A DNA stretch of 37,295 bases from an uncultured Luminiphilus sp. (lineage in GTDB: Bacteria; Pseudomonadota; Gammaproteobacteria; Pseudomonadales; Halieaceae): NCBI GenBank assembly GCA_938084055.1, contig CALKDK010000055.1:1-37295 (forward strand). The letters are read 5' to 3'. The notes under the pieces were generated by a model. It was not told where the DNA came from. It did not search any database and was given only the letters and a program-made list of their open reading frames with translations. Each line of letters opens with the position of its first letter. The first letter of the stretch is position 1. A program made the position numbers and the translations under genes. Below are positions 36,019-37,295 of the stretch, piece by piece.

Positions 36019-36087
36019 ATCTTCAGGATACCAAGCCATTGACTCTCCCAGAGTCCCTCCACTTCGCCTACTCCTGAAGACTCAAAC
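36019..36087 (+). promoter_or_regulatory. Nested inverted repeats in the secA leader
   Basis: Between the M23 stop and the secA ATG an outer perfect 9-bp inverted repeat (TCTTCAGGA 36020-36028 with TCCTGAAGA 36072-36080) encloses an inner perfect 6-bp hairpin GACTCT-CCC-AGAGTC (36041-36055). The right outer arm lies 7 bases before the secA start, where the ribosome site must be. GAGTC (36051-36055) could instead pair with GACTC at 36079-36083. Control of secA translation is inferred. Confidence 0.5.
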
Positions 36088-37295
36088 ATGATTGCTGACT
36101 CGCTGAAAAAACTATTTGGCACCCGAAATGATCGGGAACTCAAACGCATCCGCAAAATGGTGCTGCACATTAACCGCCTGGAGGACGAATACCAGGCACT
36201 GGATGACCAGGCGCTGAGGGGTAAAACTGACGAATTCAGAAATCGCCTCACGGCAGGAGCCCGTCTTGATGAGCTGTTACCCGAGGCGTTTGCCACGGTC
36301 AGGGAAGCGGGTCGCCGCGCATTGGGGATGCGGCACTTTGACGTGCAGCTCATTGGTGGCATCGTCCTCCATGAGGGAAAGATCGCTGAAATGCGCACGG
36401 GTGAAGGTAAGACGCTGGTGGCTACCTTGCCCGCCTATCTCAACGCCCTGGCAGGAAATGCCGTGCACCTGATCACCGTAAACGATTATCTGGCCAGTCG
36501 GGATGCGGCCTGGATGGGTCCGATATACAACTTTCTTGGCATGAATGTGGGTGTGATCCGCTCGGGACAAGGTCCTGCTGAGAAGCGCGAAGCCTACGCC
36601 TGCGACATTGTTTATGGAACCAATAACGAATTTGGTTTCGACTATCTGCGTGACAATATGGCCTTCAGCATGGCCGATAAAGCGCAGGCGACTCTGGCCT
36701 TCGCCATTGTCGATGAGGTGGATTCCATTCTCATTGACGAGGCCAGGACCCCATTGATCATTTCGGGTGCTGCCGAGGACTCCTCGGATATGTACCGCAG
36801 CATTAATACCCTCATTCCAAAATTGCAGCCCACAACAGAAGCTGAAGAGGGCGATTTCACCGTTGACGAGAAGCAGCGGCAGATTGAGCTGACTGAGGCG
36901 GGCCATGAAAAAATTGAAGGGCTGTTGATCGGTCAGGGCCTGCTTGAAGAGGATGACAGTTTATACGCCCCGACCAACCTGGGTTTGCTGCACCATGTTC
37001 ACTCGGGCCTCCGTGCCCATATTCTTTACCAGCGAGATGTGGAGTACATAGTTCAGGAAGGGCAGGTGGTTCTGATTGACGAGCACACCGGTCGGACCAT
37101 GGCCGGGCGGCGGCTCTCCGAAGGACTGCATCAGGCGATTGAAGCAAAGGAAGGGGTGAAGATTCAGAGCGAAAGCCAGACCCTGGCGTCCACGACATTC
37201 CAGAACTACTTTCGCCTGTACGACAAGCTATCGGGTATGACGGGCACGGCCGATACCGAGGCCTTTGAGTTCCGTCAGATTTACGGTCTCGAAGT
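36088..37295 (+). CDS. secA: Protein translocase ATPase SecA (N-terminal part)
   Basis: SecA drives preproteins through SecYEG. The frame runs off the window end after about 402 codons of an expected 900 or so. It opens [20 protein letters not shown]. Walker A is RTGEGKT at 103-109 ([20 protein letters not shown]); [26 protein letters not shown], Walker [21 protein letters not shown], the preprotein cross-linking domain (about 225-370) and the returning [12 protein letters not shown] and [13 protein letters not shown] blocks are present. Ribosome site is weak (GAAG 9 bases before ATG 36088), lying in the arm of an inverted repeat. In E. coli secA is controlled through secM; here no secM is present. 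Confidence 0.98.
   Translation, partial: MIADSLKKLFGTRNDRELKRIRKMVLHINRLEDEYQALDDQALRGKTDEFRNRLTAGARLDELLPEAFATVREAGRRALGMRHFDVQLIGGIVLHEGKIAEMRTGEGKTLVATLPAYLNALAGNAVHLITVNDYLASRDAAWMGPIYNFLGMNVGVIRSGQGPAEKREAYACDIVYGTNNEFGFDYLRDNMAFSMADKAQATLAFAIVDEVDSILIDEARTPLIISGAAEDSSDMYRSINTLIPKLQPTTEAEEGDFTVDEKQRQIELTEAGHEKIEGLLIGQGLLEEDDSLYAPTNLGLLHHVHSGLRAHILYQRDVEYIVQEGQVVLIDEHTGRTMAGRRLSEGLHQAIEAKEGVKIQSESQTLASTTFQNYFRLYDKLSGMTGTADTEAFEFRQIYGLE

Overview
This window is a stretch of gammaproteobacterial core chromosome. Gene content and order follow the Pseudomonas-type layout running from the mla operon to secA: mlaC-ibaG-murA-hisG-hisD, degS/algW, a Nif3-like gene, zapG, zapE, rplM-rpsI, petA-petB/C, sspA-sspB, dolP/SIS/yraN/lpoA on the minus strand, rsmI-rnpB, then the whole dcw division and cell-wall cluster from mraZ to ftsZ, lpxC, an M23 peptidase and secA. 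Short-form HisG, SspAB, ZapE/ZapG and class A RNase P RNA all fit Gammaproteobacteria. A marine lineage near the Halieaceae (OM60/NOR5) is my guess from protein flavour only. I see no transposon, integrase, phage gene, CRISPR array, tRNA or rRNA.

Layout. 1-3755 (+): end of the Mla lipid-transport operon, the Fe-S/BolA-type factor IbaG, MurA and the first histidine genes. 3752-6192: DegS-type periplasmic protease (-), Nif3-like protein (+) and ZapG (-). 6297-8370 (+): ZapE and ribosomal proteins L13 and S9. 8566-11243 (+): cytochrome bc1 complex as a Rieske protein plus a single gene fusing cytochrome b to cytochrome c1. 11319-12386 (+): SspA and SspB. 12559-15887 (-): DolP, a DiaA-like SIS protein, YraN and LpoA. 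15916-17182 (+): RsmI and RNase P RNA with its terminator. 17183-17501: the control region of the dcw cluster. 17502-34023 (+): mraZ, rsmH, ftsL, ftsI, murE, murF, mraY, murD, ftsW, murG, murC, ddl, ftsQ, ftsA, ftsZ, almost all joined by 1-11 base overlaps. 34065-37295 (+): lpxC, an M23 peptidase and the 5' two fifths of secA.

How the genes work together. The dcw genes carry UDP-MurNAc to lipid II (MurC, MurD, MurE, MurF, MraY, MurG, with Ddl supplying D-Ala-D-Ala) and build the septum (FtsL, FtsI, FtsW, FtsQ, FtsA, FtsZ). MurA, LpoA, ZapE, ZapG, DolP and the M23 peptidase are envelope or division partners placed nearby. LpxC makes lipid A and MlaC helps keep the outer membrane asymmetric.

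I did not find a wholly new system. The features most worth a second look are the cytochrome b/c1 fusion, two triplets of MraZ boxes all in one 10-bp phase, a yraN reading frame without a normal start codon, a nested RNA structure in front of secA, a hairpin between duplicated Shine-Dalgarno-like repeats in front of ftsZ, a DiaA-like protein that has lost its sugar-phosphate loops, and genes (mlaB, hisC and a DUF721 gene) missing from positions where relatives carry them.
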